DNA from: Oerskovia jenensis | GTDB taxonomy: Bacteria > Actinomycetota > Actinomycetes > Actinomycetales > Cellulomonadaceae | Direction of reading: 5' to 3' | Length of the DNA: 64,000 bases | NCBI RefSeq assembly: GCF_016907235.1 | Contig: NZ_JAFBBO010000001.1 | Location: forward strand, 2,108,001-2,172,000 | Shown: one piece after another, positions 26,929 through 35,268 of the stretch | How positions within the stretch are numbered: position 1 is the stretch's first letter | Layout of the letters: every line of letters starts with the position of its first letter | Made by a program: the position numbers and the translations under genes | The notes under the pieces: model-generated | What the model saw: the letters and a program-made list of their open reading frames with translations, nothing else | The model's database searches: none | What the model was told of the DNA's origin: nothing

Positions 26929-27603
26929 ATGAGCGACGACGCACGAGGCGACCAGTCCCCCGACCCGTCCGAGCAGCGCGCGGCCGCGGACCGTGCGCAG
27001 GGCGGGGACGCCGACGACCGGGCCAGGCGGGGCTACACGATCATCTCCCCCGACGGGACGCAGGTCACGCCGGACGAGCCCGCGACGGACGAGGACGCCG
27101 CGGGCGACGGCCGGCCGGACGAGGACCGCGATCCGGGGGCAGCCGTCGAGGAGCCTGCGAAGGTCATGCGCATCGGCGGCATGATCAAGCGACTGCTCGA
27201 GGAGGTCCGCGACGCCCCTCTCGACGAGGCGGCCCGCAGCCGTCTCGCGGAGATCCACGAACGGTCGCTCAAGGAGCTCGAGGAGGGCCTGTCCCCCGAG
27301 CTCGTCGCGGAGCTGCACCGCATCTCGTTGCCCTTCACCGACGACTCCGTGCCGTCCGACGCCGAGCTGCGCGTCGCGCAGGCGCAGCTCGTGGGGTGGC
27401 TCGAGGGGCTGTTCCACGGCATCCAGACCGCCCTCGTGGCGCAGCAGATGGCCGCGCAGGCGCAGCTCTCGCAGATCCGTCGCGCGCTGCCCCCGGGCGC
27501 GATCCCCGTCCCGGGCATGCCGGGGCACCCCGCGCAGGCCGTCCCCCCCGGTGCCCGGCGCGAGGGTGACGACGGCCGCCCGTCGCCCGGGCAGTACCTC
27601 TGA
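26929..27603 (+). CDS. bpa: Bacterial proteasome activator Bpa/PafE
   Basis: 224 aa. The core EEPAKVMRIGGMIKRLLEEVRDAPLDEAARSRL, the SLKELEEGLSPELVAELHRISLPF helix and VPSDAELRVAQAQLVGWLEGLFHGIQTAL match the four-helix Bpa/PafE family closely. The protein ends in GQYL, the docking motif that opens the 20S proteasome gate in Mycobacterium. The first 75 residues are an acidic, disordered extension longer than in M. tuberculosis. Bpa makes a ring that feeds unfolded proteins to the 20S core without ATP or pupylation. No proteasome genes are in this window. CAGACT lies six bases upstream of the ATG at 26929, suggesting a leaderless transcript. Confidence 0.92.
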   Translation: MSDDARGDQSPDPSEQRAAADRAQGGDADDRARRGYTIISPDGTQVTPDEPATDEDAAGDGRPDEDRDPGAAVEEPAKVMRIGGMIKRLLEEVRDAPLDEAARSRLAEIHERSLKELEEGLSPELVAELHRISLPFTDDSVPSDAELRVAQAQLVGWLEGLFHGIQTALVAQQMAAQAQLSQIRRALPPGAIPVPGMPGHPAQAVPPGARREGDDGRPSPGQYL

Positions 27604-27682
27604 GGCGACCTGGGGCGCCCGGCGCCGGCTCGGACCCGAACCCCGTGTGCGCGGCCTGCGTGCCCGGCGCGGGCTGCGCCCG

Positions 27683-28576
27683 CTACGCGGGCGGGGGATC
27701 CGTCCGCTGGGCGGTCATGGCGATGGCCCCGGACACGAGCAGCAGCCCGACGAGCTCGAGCCACGAGGGGAACTGCTGCAGCACGACGGCGCCGATCACC
27801 ACCGCGGTCGCCGGCAGCATCGCGAGGAGCACCGAGAACGTCGCCGCGCTGACGCGCCGCAGGATGAGCTGTTCGAGCACGTAGGGCACGACGGACGAGC
27901 ACACGGCGATCCCGACGACCGCGAGCAGGAGCTGCCAGTCCTCGAGCACGGCTCCCGACGACGGCGCGAGGAACGGCGCGAACACGAGCGCCCCCGCGGT
28001 CATCGCCACGGAGAGCGACGTGACCCCCGACCCGGCCAGCGCGACGCGACGCCCGAGCAGGATGTACGCGGCCCAGCACGCGGCCGCGATGCCGATCGCG
28101 ACGAGCCCGATCACGACGTCCTCGCGCGGCAGGTCGGACGTGAGCGTGACCCCCGCGAGGAGCACGACCCCGACCGCGGCGACCGCGATCCCGCCGCGTT
28201 CGCGCCAGCCCCGGCCCGTGATCGCCGCGACCGCCACGGGGCCGATGAACTCGATCGCGACCGCGGACCCCAGCGGCAGGTGGTCGATCGCGACGTAGAA
28301 GGTCACGTTCATCGCGGCGAGCGCGACGCCGAACACCGCGGCCCAGGCGAGCGTCCGCCAGGTCCAGCGCTGCCGCCACGGCCGTCGCCAGGCGAGCAGC
28401 AGCACGGCGGCCACGACGATGCGCAGCCAGGCGACCTCGGGCGCCCCGACGACGGCGAACAGACCGACCGCGATCGCGGCGCCGAGGTACTGGGTCAGCC
28501 CCGAGACGACGAAGAGGGCGGGCGGCGGGATGCGGCCCGCCACGTTGCCGAGGGCATGACCGGGACGCGAAGACAC
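27683..28576 (-). CDS. EamA-family (RhtA-like) permease
   Basis: 297 aa with about ten membrane segments in two EamA halves: ALFVVSGLTQYLGAAIAVGLF, VAWLRIVVAAVLLLAWRR, AVFGVALAAMNVTFYVAIDHLPLGSAVAIEFIGPVAVA in the first half, and a repeat ending SVVPYVLEQLILRRVSAATFSVLLAMLPATAVVIGAVVL in the second. The FYVAIDHLPLGSAVAIEFIGP stretch is typical of RhtA-like threonine/homoserine exporters. GTG at 28576 stands six bases after TAGGGT. The substrate is probably an amino acid or small amine, but this is a family inference. Confidence 0.85.
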   Translation of the reverse strand: MSSRPGHALGNVAGRIPPPALFVVSGLTQYLGAAIAVGLFAVVGAPEVAWLRIVVAAVLLLAWRRPWRQRWTWRTLAWAAVFGVALAAMNVTFYVAIDHLPLGSAVAIEFIGPVAVAAITGRGWRERGGIAVAAVGVVLLAGVTLTSDLPREDVVIGLVAIGIAAACWAAYILLGRRVALAGSGVTSLSVAMTAGALVFAPFLAPSSGAVLEDWQLLLAVVGIAVCSSVVPYVLEQLILRRVSAATFSVLLAMLPATAVVIGAVVLQQFPSWLELVGLLLVSGAIAMTAQRTDPPPA

Positions 28577-28923
28577 CCGACGACCCTACGTCGCGCGAGC
28601 GACCCCCGGGACCGCCGGGGCCGGGCCGTCCCGAAGGAGCCGGGCCCCGCCGTCGGGCCGCACGACGCCACCCACGCCGCGAGCGACGCACCGACCGGAG
28701 CCGAGCACCGCCGTCGGGCGACGGACACCACCCCGCCCACGCCAGGAGCCCCCACCCGCACCATCACCCCCATGAGCCCACCACGGCACCAGGGCGGGGA
28801 ACCCACAGCCGTCGGGCGGGGTCGCTCGCACGGCCGTGGCCGGGCCTGGCGGGAGGCCCCGAGGGACGAGGGGCCGGATGGAAGGCCGTGCGAGCGACCC
28901 CGCCCGACGGCGGAGCAGGTAAC
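28577..28923. other. Intergenic region with repeated CCGTCGGGC motifs
   Basis: About 350 bp without a gene. It holds the leaderless -10 element of the EamA gene (TAGGGT, 28583-28588, minus strand), two plus-strand copies of CCGCCGTCGGGC-like sequence (near 28649 and 28707) and the long inverted repeat at 28808-28911. Apparent open frames here are GC-driven. Confidence 0.6.
28808..28911. repeat. 28-bp perfect inverted repeat with structured loop
   Basis: Arms 28808-28835 and 28884-28911 are exact reverse complements. The 48-base loop contains a further GGCCCC/GGGGCC pair (28855-28860, 28871-28876). It lies 13 bp after the stop of the sugar permease gene, so it probably works as the operon terminator, but it is far longer than needed. 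Confidence 0.85.
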
Positions 28924-29862
28924 TCACCCCTTGACGGAACCCGCCAGGAGGCCCCGGACGAAGTACCGCTGCAGCGCCAGGAACACGATGAGCGGCACGA
29001 TCATCGACACGAACGCGCCCGCCGTCAGCAGGTGCCAGGCGTTGCCGCGCGTCCCGGCGAGGTCGGCGACCGCGACCGTGAGCGGGCGCGAGTCCTGGTT
29101 GGCGAACGTGAGGCCGACGAGGAGGTCGTTCCACACCCACAGGAACTGGAAGATCGCGAACGACGCGATCGCGGGCACGAGCAGCGGCATGAGGACCTGG
29201 AAGAAGATCTTGACGTGCCCTGCGCCGTCCATGCGCGCGGCCTCGATGAGGGACGCCGGGATCTCCTTCATGAAGTTGTGCAGGAGGAAGATCGCGAGGG
29301 GCAGCGCGAAGATCGAGTGGGACAGCCACACGGTCCAGAACGTGCCGTTGATGTCGGCGTCGACGTAGGCCGACAGGAGCGGGATGAGCGTGATCTGGAT
29401 CGGCACGATCTGCAGCGCGAACACCGCGACGAACAGCAGGTTGCGTCCCTTGAAGTCGATCCACGCGAACGCGTAGGCGGCCAGCAGCGCGATCGAGATG
29501 GGGATGACGACCGCCGGGAGCGTGATGACGATCGAGTTGACGAAGAACGACGCGAGGTCGGCGGACCCGAAGAGGACGTCGTTGTAGTTGTCGAGCGTGA
29601 ACTGGGGGTCGCTGAGCGTGGTCCACCAGCCGGAGCGGCGGATGTCGAGGGCGGGCCGGAACGACGTGACGAGCAGGCCGACCGACGGGATCGTCCACAG
29701 GATCGCGATGATGATCGCGAGGCCCGACGCCCACGGGGAGCTGAGCCTGCCCTTGACGGCGATCGCTCGTCGTTCGGCGCGCGAGAGCTTGCCGACGCGC
29801 TGGATGTCCTTCGACGCCTCCGCGTCGACGGAAGCAGGCAGCGTGGGCGGGACGGCGGTCAT
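28924..29862 (-). CDS. Sugar ABC transporter permease (MalG type)
   Basis: 312 aa from the ATG at 29862, which overlaps the MalF-type stop (ATGA) and has GGAGGTCCG in front. Six membrane segments are visible, from LAIIIAILWTIPSVGLLVTSF to the last. The EAA loop ASLIEAARMDGAGHVKIFFQVLMPLLVPA contacts the ATPase. The C-terminus QRYFVRGLLAGSVKG is the classical ending of MalG-type permeases. It works with the adjacent MalF-type permease and binding protein to import an oligosaccharide or glycoside. No ATPase gene is in the operon, so a shared MsiK-type ATPase elsewhere is expected. Confidence 0.92.
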   Translation of the reverse strand: MTAVPPTLPASVDAEASKDIQRVGKLSRAERRAIAVKGRLSSPWASGLAIIIAILWTIPSVGLLVTSFRPALDIRRSGWWTTLSDPQFTLDNYNDVLFGSADLASFFVNSIVITLPAVVIPISIALLAAYAFAWIDFKGRNLLFVAVFALQIVPIQITLIPLLSAYVDADINGTFWTVWLSHSIFALPLAIFLLHNFMKEIPASLIEAARMDGAGHVKIFFQVLMPLLVPAIASFAIFQFLWVWNDLLVGLTFANQDSRPLTVAVADLAGTRGNAWHLLTAGAFVSMIVPLIVFLALQRYFVRGLLAGSVKG

Positions 29863-30848
29863 CGGACCTCCTCGGAGAGGCGGAGCTGGCGGACGTTGTA
29901 GACCACGATCGGGATGACGAGGACGAACAGGATGACCGCGAGCGCGGCTCCCAGCCCTTCGTTGGACTGGCGGAAGCTCTGCGTGTAGAACTCGTTCGCC
30001 ACGACCGACGTCCCGAACTGGCCGCCCGTCATGGTCCGGACGATGTCGAAGACCTTGAGGGTGCCCATGGCGATGGTCGTGACGACGACGACGAGCGCGG
30101 GTCGGATGCTGGGCACGGTGATGTAGCGGAACATCCCGATGCCGTGGAGCCCGTCGAGACGCGCGGCCTCGACGATGTCGTCGGGGATGGCCTTGATCGC
30201 GGCCGACAGGATCGTCATCGCGAACCCGGTCTGGATCCAGATCATGACGACGATGAGGAACAGCGTGTTGGTCGGCTGGTTGATGAGGAACTGCTGCGGG
30301 GGGATGCCGATCCACACGAGGAGCTGGTTGAGCAGGCCGGTCTGCTGGATGTTCGCCTGGTCGGGGCGGTACTCGTAGACGAACTTCCAGATGATCGAGG
30401 CGCCCACCATGGAGATCGCCATGGGCAGGAAGATCAGGCCCTTGGCGACCTTCTCGAACCGGGTGCGGTCGACGAGCACCGCGTACACGAGGCCGATGAA
30501 CGTCGAGACGATCGGCACGAGGATGACCCAGATCGCGGTGTTGCGCAGCACGATCTGGAACTGGTCGGTCGTGAACGCCGTGACGTAGTTGTCGAGACCG
30601 ACCCACTCGGCCCCGGTCTTGTTCTTGAACGACGAGAGGATGGTCAGGATCCCGGGATAGACGAGGCCGAAGATCACCAGGAGGACGGCCGGCCCGAGGA
30701 AGCAGAGGACCACGACCCACCGCGGGACACGTTTGGGCTTGTCGACGGCGAAGAGCAGGCCCCCCATCACGACGACGAAGAGGAGCATCGCGAAGACCAT
30801 CAGGCCGAGCTTCTCGGCGGTGGTCTCCGGTGTGGTGAAGAAGTCCAT
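29859..30848 (-). CDS. Sugar ABC transporter permease (MalF type)
   Basis: 329 aa. An extra N-terminal membrane segment (EKLGLMVFAMLLFVVVMGGLLFA) precedes the standard six, as in alpha-glucoside AglF-type permeases. The EAA loop reads DDIVEAARLDGLHGIGMFRYITVPSIRPAL near residue 230. FLGPAVLLVIFGLVYPGILTILSSF and the NYVTAF loop are typical of the MalF family. It is the middle gene of the operon, separated from the binding-protein gene by a strong hairpin and coupled to the MalG-type gene by a 4-bp overlap. Confidence 0.92.
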   Translation of the reverse strand: MDFFTTPETTAEKLGLMVFAMLLFVVVMGGLLFAVDKPKRVPRWVVVLCFLGPAVLLVIFGLVYPGILTILSSFKNKTGAEWVGLDNYVTAFTTDQFQIVLRNTAIWVILVPIVSTFIGLVYAVLVDRTRFEKVAKGLIFLPMAISMVGASIIWKFVYEYRPDQANIQQTGLLNQLLVWIGIPPQQFLINQPTNTLFLIVVMIWIQTGFAMTILSAAIKAIPDDIVEAARLDGLHGIGMFRYITVPSIRPALVVVVTTIAMGTLKVFDIVRTMTGGQFGTSVVANEFYTQSFRQSNEGLGAALAVILFVLVIPIVVYNVRQLRLSEEVR

Positions 30849-30964
30849 GAGGGCCTCCGGTCTGCCCGACGGCGTCGGCGGGCTGGGGCGGTTCGGTCAC
30901 CCGCGGTCGTGGTCCGGCGGGCGGGGTGCTGCGCTGATGCTCGGTCGCCTGCGGGGACGTGCTG

Positions 30965-31002
30965 AGCCGGGGCCCGTCGCGTGGACGACGGGCCCCGGCT
31001 CC
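30965..31002 (-). terminator. Intercistronic hairpin between binding-protein and permease genes
   Basis: Perfect 16-bp stem (30965-30980 with 30987-31002) and 6-base loop, 26 bp after the binding-protein stop. Such hairpins raise binding-protein expression over the permeases by partial termination or by protecting the upstream mRNA. Confidence 0.8.
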
Positions 31003-31028
31003 TCACGCCTCGTTGCTGGCGTCCTCGG

Positions 31029-32417
31029 TCAGGAGGCGGGCCAGGACGCCTCGATCTGGTCGACGACCTCCTGGGTGCTGGCCCCGGTGAGCCAGTTGAC
31101 GATCCCGGTCCAGAACGTCCCGGCGCCCACGGCGCCCGGCATCAGGTCGGAGGCGTCGAAGCGGCTGACGGTCAACGGGTCGGCGAGGATGTCGGCCGAG
31201 AGCTTGTCGAACTCGGTCGAGAGGTTCTCCGGGTCGAGCCCCTTGTTGGCGCTGACCCACCCGCCGTCGGGCGTGGCCTTTGCCTTGGCGTTGGCCCACT
31301 CGGCGCTCGACAGGTACGTCTGGAAGGCCTGGACCTCGGGGCGGTCGTTGAACGCGGCGACGAACTCGCCGCCCACCTCGACGGGCTTGATGTCGGTCTG
31401 GTTGGTGGGCAGGTAGAACGCGAAGACGTCGCCGTCCTTCGACACGTCCGTGCCCTCGGGGAACTGCGTCTGGTAGAAGTTCGCGGCGCGGTGCAGGAAG
31501 CACGTCCCGTCGAGCAGACCGAAGCCCGCGTCGGTCCACGGGGTCGTGGCGATCGAGTCGACCCCGCCGAGGCCTGCGTTGACCATGGCCGGGTCCTTGA
31601 GGACCTCGCCGGCGGCGTCGAACGCCGTGACGACCTGGGGGTCGTTGAAGGGGATCTCGTGCTTGTACCACTGGTCGTAGACGTCCGGACCTGCGGTGCG
31701 CAGCATCATGTCCTCGACGAAGTCGGTGCCCGGCCAGCCGGTCGCGTCACCGGACTCGACTCCTGCGCACCACGGGAGGGCCCCGTCGTTGTCCTCGGAG
31801 TACTGGGCAGACAGCGCCATGAGGTCGTCCCACGTCTCGGGGACCTCGTAGCCGCTGTCCTCGAACACGGCGGGCGAGTACCAGACGTACGACTTGACGT
31901 TGGCGCCGAGCGGGGCGGCGTAGAAGACGCCGTCGACCGTGCCGTAGTCCTTCCAGGAGGCCTCCCAGTTCTCGTCGACGTTCTTCACGGTCGCGTCCGG
32001 CGCCGGGACGATGGTGCCGGTGTCCTGCACGATCGTCTGGAGGAGGCCGGGCTGCGGCAGGTAGGCGATGTCAGGTGCGTTGCCCGCCTTGACGCGGACG
32101 AGGAGCTGGGCCTCGAACTCGCGGGAGCCCTCGTAGTCGATCGTCACGCCCGTGCAGTCCTCGAACGGCTTGTAGGAGTCCTTCTGGGTCTGTGCCTCCG
32201 GGTCGACGATCGAGGTGTAGACGTTGACGGACGTGCCGTCGAGGTCGCCGAACTCCTCGTAGGGGGCGCAGTCGATGCTGGACGCCTCGCCGGACGAGCC
32301 GGACGTCTCGTCGCCTCCTCCGCTACCGCCGCAGGCGGTGAGCACGAGCGCGAGACTTGCTCCGCCGGCGACGGCCGCGAGGGCACGGCGCTTGGGTGAC
32401 AGGGTGCTTCTGGTCAT
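31029..32417 (-). CDS. Sugar ABC transporter substrate-binding lipoprotein
   Basis: 462 aa from the ATG at 32417 with GGAGGAATGTC in front. The lipoprotein signal RRALAAVAGGASLALVLTACGG has the lipobox LTAC, so the mature protein is anchored at Cys. The mature part is a cluster B (MalE/UgpB-like) solute-binding fold: TSVNVYTSIVDPEAQTQKDSYKPFEDCTGVTIDYEGS, NAPDIAYLPQPGLLQ, and a glycoside-type C-terminal lobe. It is the first gene of the operon and sits directly behind a perfect LacI-type operator, so it is probably induced by its sugar. Similar to alpha-glucoside AglE-like proteins, but the sugar is not determined. Confidence 0.9.
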   Translation of the reverse strand: MTRSTLSPKRRALAAVAGGASLALVLTACGGSGGGDETSGSSGEASSIDCAPYEEFGDLDGTSVNVYTSIVDPEAQTQKDSYKPFEDCTGVTIDYEGSREFEAQLLVRVKAGNAPDIAYLPQPGLLQTIVQDTGTIVPAPDATVKNVDENWEASWKDYGTVDGVFYAAPLGANVKSYVWYSPAVFEDSGYEVPETWDDLMALSAQYSEDNDGALPWCAGVESGDATGWPGTDFVEDMMLRTAGPDVYDQWYKHEIPFNDPQVVTAFDAAGEVLKDPAMVNAGLGGVDSIATTPWTDAGFGLLDGTCFLHRAANFYQTQFPEGTDVSKDGDVFAFYLPTNQTDIKPVEVGGEFVAAFNDRPEVQAFQTYLSSAEWANAKAKATPDGGWVSANKGLDPENLSTEFDKLSADILADPLTVSRFDASDLMPGAVGAGTFWTGIVNWLTGASTQEVVDQIEASWPAS

Positions 32418-32508
32418 GACATTCCTCCACAGCGTTGTGGTGCTGACATCGCGGTCGGCCCGCGGGTGTCGCGGTCCGTCGTCCTCGACTCGACCGCCCC
32501 ACTTGCCA

Positions 32509-32522
32509 TGCAAGCGTTTACA
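32509..32522. promoter_or_regulatory. LacI/GalR-family operator
   Basis: TGCAAGCGTTTACA (minus strand TGTAAACGCTTGCA) fits the TGNAANCGNTTNCA consensus with the central CG. It lies about 90 bp upstream of the binding-protein ATG and is the expected target of the adjacent LacI-family gene product. Confidence 0.8.
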
Positions 32523-32555
32523 TCGCTGTTGCGCAAGCGCAGGAGGCCCGTTCGC

Positions 32556-32575
32556 GAGTAACGATTCCGTTACTC
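32556..32575. promoter_or_regulatory. Second inverted repeat in the sugar operon promoter
   Basis: GAGTAACG, four bases, CGTTACTC: a perfect 8-bp dyad with a different sequence from the LacI site, about 35 bp further upstream. It could bind an activator or a global regulator. Confidence 0.45.
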
Positions 32576-32704
32576 ATGACGCCTTGCAACCGCTCACGGT
32601 GGTCGCGCTCCCACCGCTGGTGACCTGCGGAAGCCCGTCAGCGCGCCGAGAACCGTGGCCGACCCGAGCGAACCGTGCTCAGTGCGACCGGATCACCGAC
32701 CGGA

Positions 32705-33712
32705 TCACCGACGTCGCGGCTGCGACGTCGACGAGCGACGGACCAGGTGCGTCGGGTACGTCAGGCTGTCGGGCACGGGGGCGCCGTTGATCATCTCCAT
32801 GAGGAGCATCGACGCGTCCGCGCCCTGCTGGTAGGCGTCCTGCCCGATCGTCGTCAGCCCGACGAGCTCCCCCAGGTCGTGCCCGTCGACCCCGATCACC
32901 GACAGGTCGCCCGGCACGTCCAGCCCCAGGTCGCGCGCCGCGAGGATCGCGCCCATGGCCATCTCGTCCGACGCCGCGAAGATCGCCGTGATGTCGGGGC
33001 GCCTCCGCAGCAGCGACTTGGTCGAGGACCGTCCCCCCGCGACGTCGAACCCGCCGTTCACCACGAGGTCCGGTGACGGGTCGATCCCCGCCTTCCGGAG
33101 CGCGCGCTCGTACCCCGTCGACCGCTCGACCGGCGGCGACCAGGACGAGACCAGGTCCGGCTGACCCGTGATGTGCCCGACCACCCGGTGCCCCAGGTCC
33201 AGCAGGTGGCGGGTCGCGAGCGAACCGGTCCGCACGTCGTCGAGGCGGACCGTCACCTGGTCCGCCGGCCCCGAACCCACGAAGGCCAGGGGCGTCCCCA
33301 GCGCCACGAGCGAGGCCACCTCGTCGTCCTCGAGCGGGAGCCCGACGACGAGCGTGCCGTCGACACGGCGCCGCAGGACCGTCGGGTCGACCTTGCGGCG
33401 CGGACGCCCGTCGTCGACCTCGAACGTGTAGAGCAGCACGTCGTAGCCCACCGAGCGCAGCGCGCGCTCCGCGCCCTCGATGACGTTCGCGAAGAACCAC
33501 CGGTTCACCCACGGCGTGATCACGCCGATCGTCCGGGTCCGCCCGGTCGCGAGCGAGGCCGCCGACGGCGACGGGACGTACCCCAGCCGCTCGGCCTCGG
33601 CCCGCACGCGCGCCCGCGTCGAGGCCGACACGTTCGGCAGCCCCCGCAGCGCGCGCGAGACCGTCGCCGTCGATACCCCGGCTGCTTGCGCTACGTCGTC
33701 AATTCCTGCCAC
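32705..33712 (-). CDS. LacI-family transcriptional regulator
   Basis: About 335 aa. LacI helix-turn-helix at the start: IDDVAQAAGVSTATVSRALRGLPNVSASTRARVRAEAERLGYVPS, with the hinge helix SAASLATGRTRTIGVI. A periplasmic-binding-protein-like core follows, with LGHRVVGHITG, FAASDEMAMGAILAARDLGLDVPGDLSVIGVDGHD. The GTG at 33712 is chosen because it precedes the HTH by one residue; a longer frame exists but has no family support. It lies upstream of the sugar ABC operon in the same direction and probably represses it via the operator at 32509. Confidence 0.9.
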   Translation of the reverse strand: MAGIDDVAQAAGVSTATVSRALRGLPNVSASTRARVRAEAERLGYVPSPSAASLATGRTRTIGVITPWVNRWFFANVIEGAERALRSVGYDVLLYTFEVDDGRPRRKVDPTVLRRRVDGTLVVGLPLEDDEVASLVALGTPLAFVGSGPADQVTVRLDDVRTGSLATRHLLDLGHRVVGHITGQPDLVSSWSPPVERSTGYERALRKAGIDPSPDLVVNGGFDVAGGRSSTKSLLRRRPDITAIFAASDEMAMGAILAARDLGLDVPGDLSVIGVDGHDLGELVGLTTIGQDAYQQGADASMLLMEMINGAPVPDSLTYPTHLVRRSSTSQPRRR

Positions 33713-33940
33713 GAGGAGCGATTGTCCCCCGTCCACGGAGCAGAAGCGATTCACGGTGCGGGCGAGGCGAGGGTGATCGGCACGCCCGGAGGCCACCCCG
33801 AGGGCGCCCGGCGGCGATCCCGGGGAGACTCACGGTTGCGCCCGGGGCACCCGCACGTGACACCCTGGGAACAGGTCGGTGAGCCCCGCGGAACCCCGCG
33901 GTGGAACCGGCACACCCGAGCACGCACCGAGAGGAACACC

Positions 33941-34723
33941 ATGATCGAGCTGAGGACCCCCGCCGAGATCGAGCAGATGCGCCCGGCGGGCCGCTTCGTC
34001 GCGGACGTCCTCACGCAGGTCGGCGCGGCCGCGAAGGTCGGCGTCAACCTGCTCGAGCTCGACGCTCTCGCGCACCGGATGATCAAGGACCGCGGTGCCG
34101 AGTCCTGCTACATCGACTACCACCCGTCGTTCGGCGCGAGCCCGTTCGGCAAGGTCATCTGCACGTCGGTCAACGACGCCGTCCTGCACGGTCTGCCGTT
34201 CGACTACCGCCTCCAGGACGGCGACCTGCTGAGCCTCGACTTCGCGGCGTCGGTCGACGGCTGGGTCTCGGACAGCGCCGTGTCGTTCGTCGTCGGGACC
34301 CCGCGCGCGGGCGACCGTGGCGCCGCGGACCAGAAGCTCATCGTCGCGACCCAGGACGCCCTCGCCGCAGGCATCGCGGCCGCGCAGCCGGGCAACAAGG
34401 TCGGTGACATCTCGGCGGCCATCGCAGCCGTCGGGCACGGGGCCGGCTACCGGATCAACACCGACTTCGGCGGTCACGGCGTGGGCCGCACCATGCACGG
34501 CGACCCGCACGTGCCCAACGACGGACGCAAGGGCCGCGGCTTCCCGCTCAAGCCCGGCCTGGTCATCGCGATCGAGCCGTGGTTCCTCGAGACGACCGAC
34601 GAGATCTTCACCGACCCCGACGGGTGGACCCTGCGCAGCGCCGACGGCTCGCGCGGCGCCCACTCGGAGCACACCGTCGCGATCACGGAGGACGGCCCGC
34701 TCGTCCTGACGGCGCGCGACTGA
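33941..34723 (+). CDS. map: Methionine aminopeptidase, type I
   Basis: 260 aa from the ATG at 33941 with GAGAGGAAC upstream. Pita-bread fold with the metal ligands in place: DLLSLDFAASVDG, WVSDSAVSF, GGHGVGRTMHGDPHVPN (His), VIAIEPWF (Glu) and SEHTVAI (Glu). It removes the initiator Met from nascent proteins. There is no N-terminal SH3-binding extension. It is not next to the secY-adk ribosomal region where one bacterial map gene often lies, so this may be a second copy; that cannot be checked in the window. Confidence 0.92.
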   Translation: MIELRTPAEIEQMRPAGRFVADVLTQVGAAAKVGVNLLELDALAHRMIKDRGAESCYIDYHPSFGASPFGKVICTSVNDAVLHGLPFDYRLQDGDLLSLDFAASVDGWVSDSAVSFVVGTPRAGDRGAADQKLIVATQDALAAGIAAAQPGNKVGDISAAIAAVGHGAGYRINTDFGGHGVGRTMHGDPHVPNDGRKGRGFPLKPGLVIAIEPWFLETTDEIFTDPDGWTLRSADGSRGAHSEHTVAITEDGPLVLTARD

Positions 34724-34741
34724 CGCGTGGCCCCGGGGCCG

Positions 34742-34812
34742 CGAGGTAGAGGGCAACCGTCGAGGTAGAGGCCTGCAGCCCTCTACCTCGACGCAAGCCC
34801 TCTACCTCGGCG
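34742..34812. repeat. 71-bp hairpin repeat, copy 1
   Basis: Contains GAGGTAGAGG/CCTCTACCTC inverted pairs, including a perfect 13-bp stem (GTCGAGGTAGAGG). By hand alignment it matches copy 2 at 35269-35339 at 60 of 71 positions without gaps and in the same orientation. It lies between the convergent map and GNAT genes, and the TAG stop of the GNAT gene falls inside it. Confidence 0.85.
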
Positions 34813-35248
34813 CGACCGGCTTCTTGTAGAACGTCGCCGAGTCCTCGTAGCCGAGCGCGCGGTAGAAGTCGCCCGACCGTCTGCTCGCGAGCGCGACGTA
34901 CGCCGCACCCGAGTCCGCAGCCCACTGCGCTGCCGCCGTCATGAGCTCGCGGCCCAGCCCCTGACCGCGCAGCTCCGCGTCGACCGCGACCTCCTCGACC
35001 CAGACGACGGGCGCGTCGGCGAGGAACGTCCGGTGCCGGTGCGCCAGCAGGTACCCGACGACGTCGCTCGCCCTCGCCACGACCAGCAGCAGGGCGTCGG
35101 GGACCGTCAGCAGCGCACCGAACGTCGTCTCGAAGGGCTCCCTGCGCGGCGTGAACGACGTCGCGAAGTCCCGCGCGAGCGGCCAGACGGCATCGAGGTC
35201 GTCGGCCGTCGCCCGTCGGACGACGGGGGCCGGGTCTGCTGCGTCCAC
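34802..35248 (-). CDS. GNAT-family N-acetyltransferase
   Basis: 148 aa from GTG at 35248, six bases behind TAGGCT (leaderless pattern). GNAT fold: RRATADDLDAVWPLARDF, then WVEEVAVDAELRGQGLGRELMTAA with the acetyl-CoA pyrophosphate loop RGQGLG, then LASRRSGDFYRALGYEDSATFYKKP. The family acetylates small amines or protein N-termini; the substrate is unknown. The gene is bracketed by the two 71-bp repeats, and its last codons and stop overlap copy 1, so the current C-terminus may have been set by the repeat's arrival. Confidence 0.88.
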   Translation of the reverse strand: MDAADPAPVVRRATADDLDAVWPLARDFATSFTPRREPFETTFGALLTVPDALLLVVARASDVVGYLLAHRHRTFLADAPVVWVEEVAVDAELRGQGLGRELMTAAAQWAADSGAAYVALASRRSGDFYRALGYEDSATFYKKPVAPR

Positions 35249-35254
35249 GCGCGC

Positions 35255-35260
35255 AGCCTA
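35255..35260 (-). promoter_or_regulatory. Leaderless-type -10 element of the GNAT gene
   Basis: TAGGCT on the minus strand, six bases before the GTG at 35248. Confidence 0.5.
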
Positions 35261-35268
35261 GCGGCACA

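Larger units (their letters stand above)
32418..32704. other. Promoter region of the sugar transport operon
   Basis: 287 bp between the binding-protein start and the LacI gene stop. It contains the LacI operator at 32509-32522 and a second inverted repeat at 32556-32575; no gene is visible. Confidence 0.65.
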
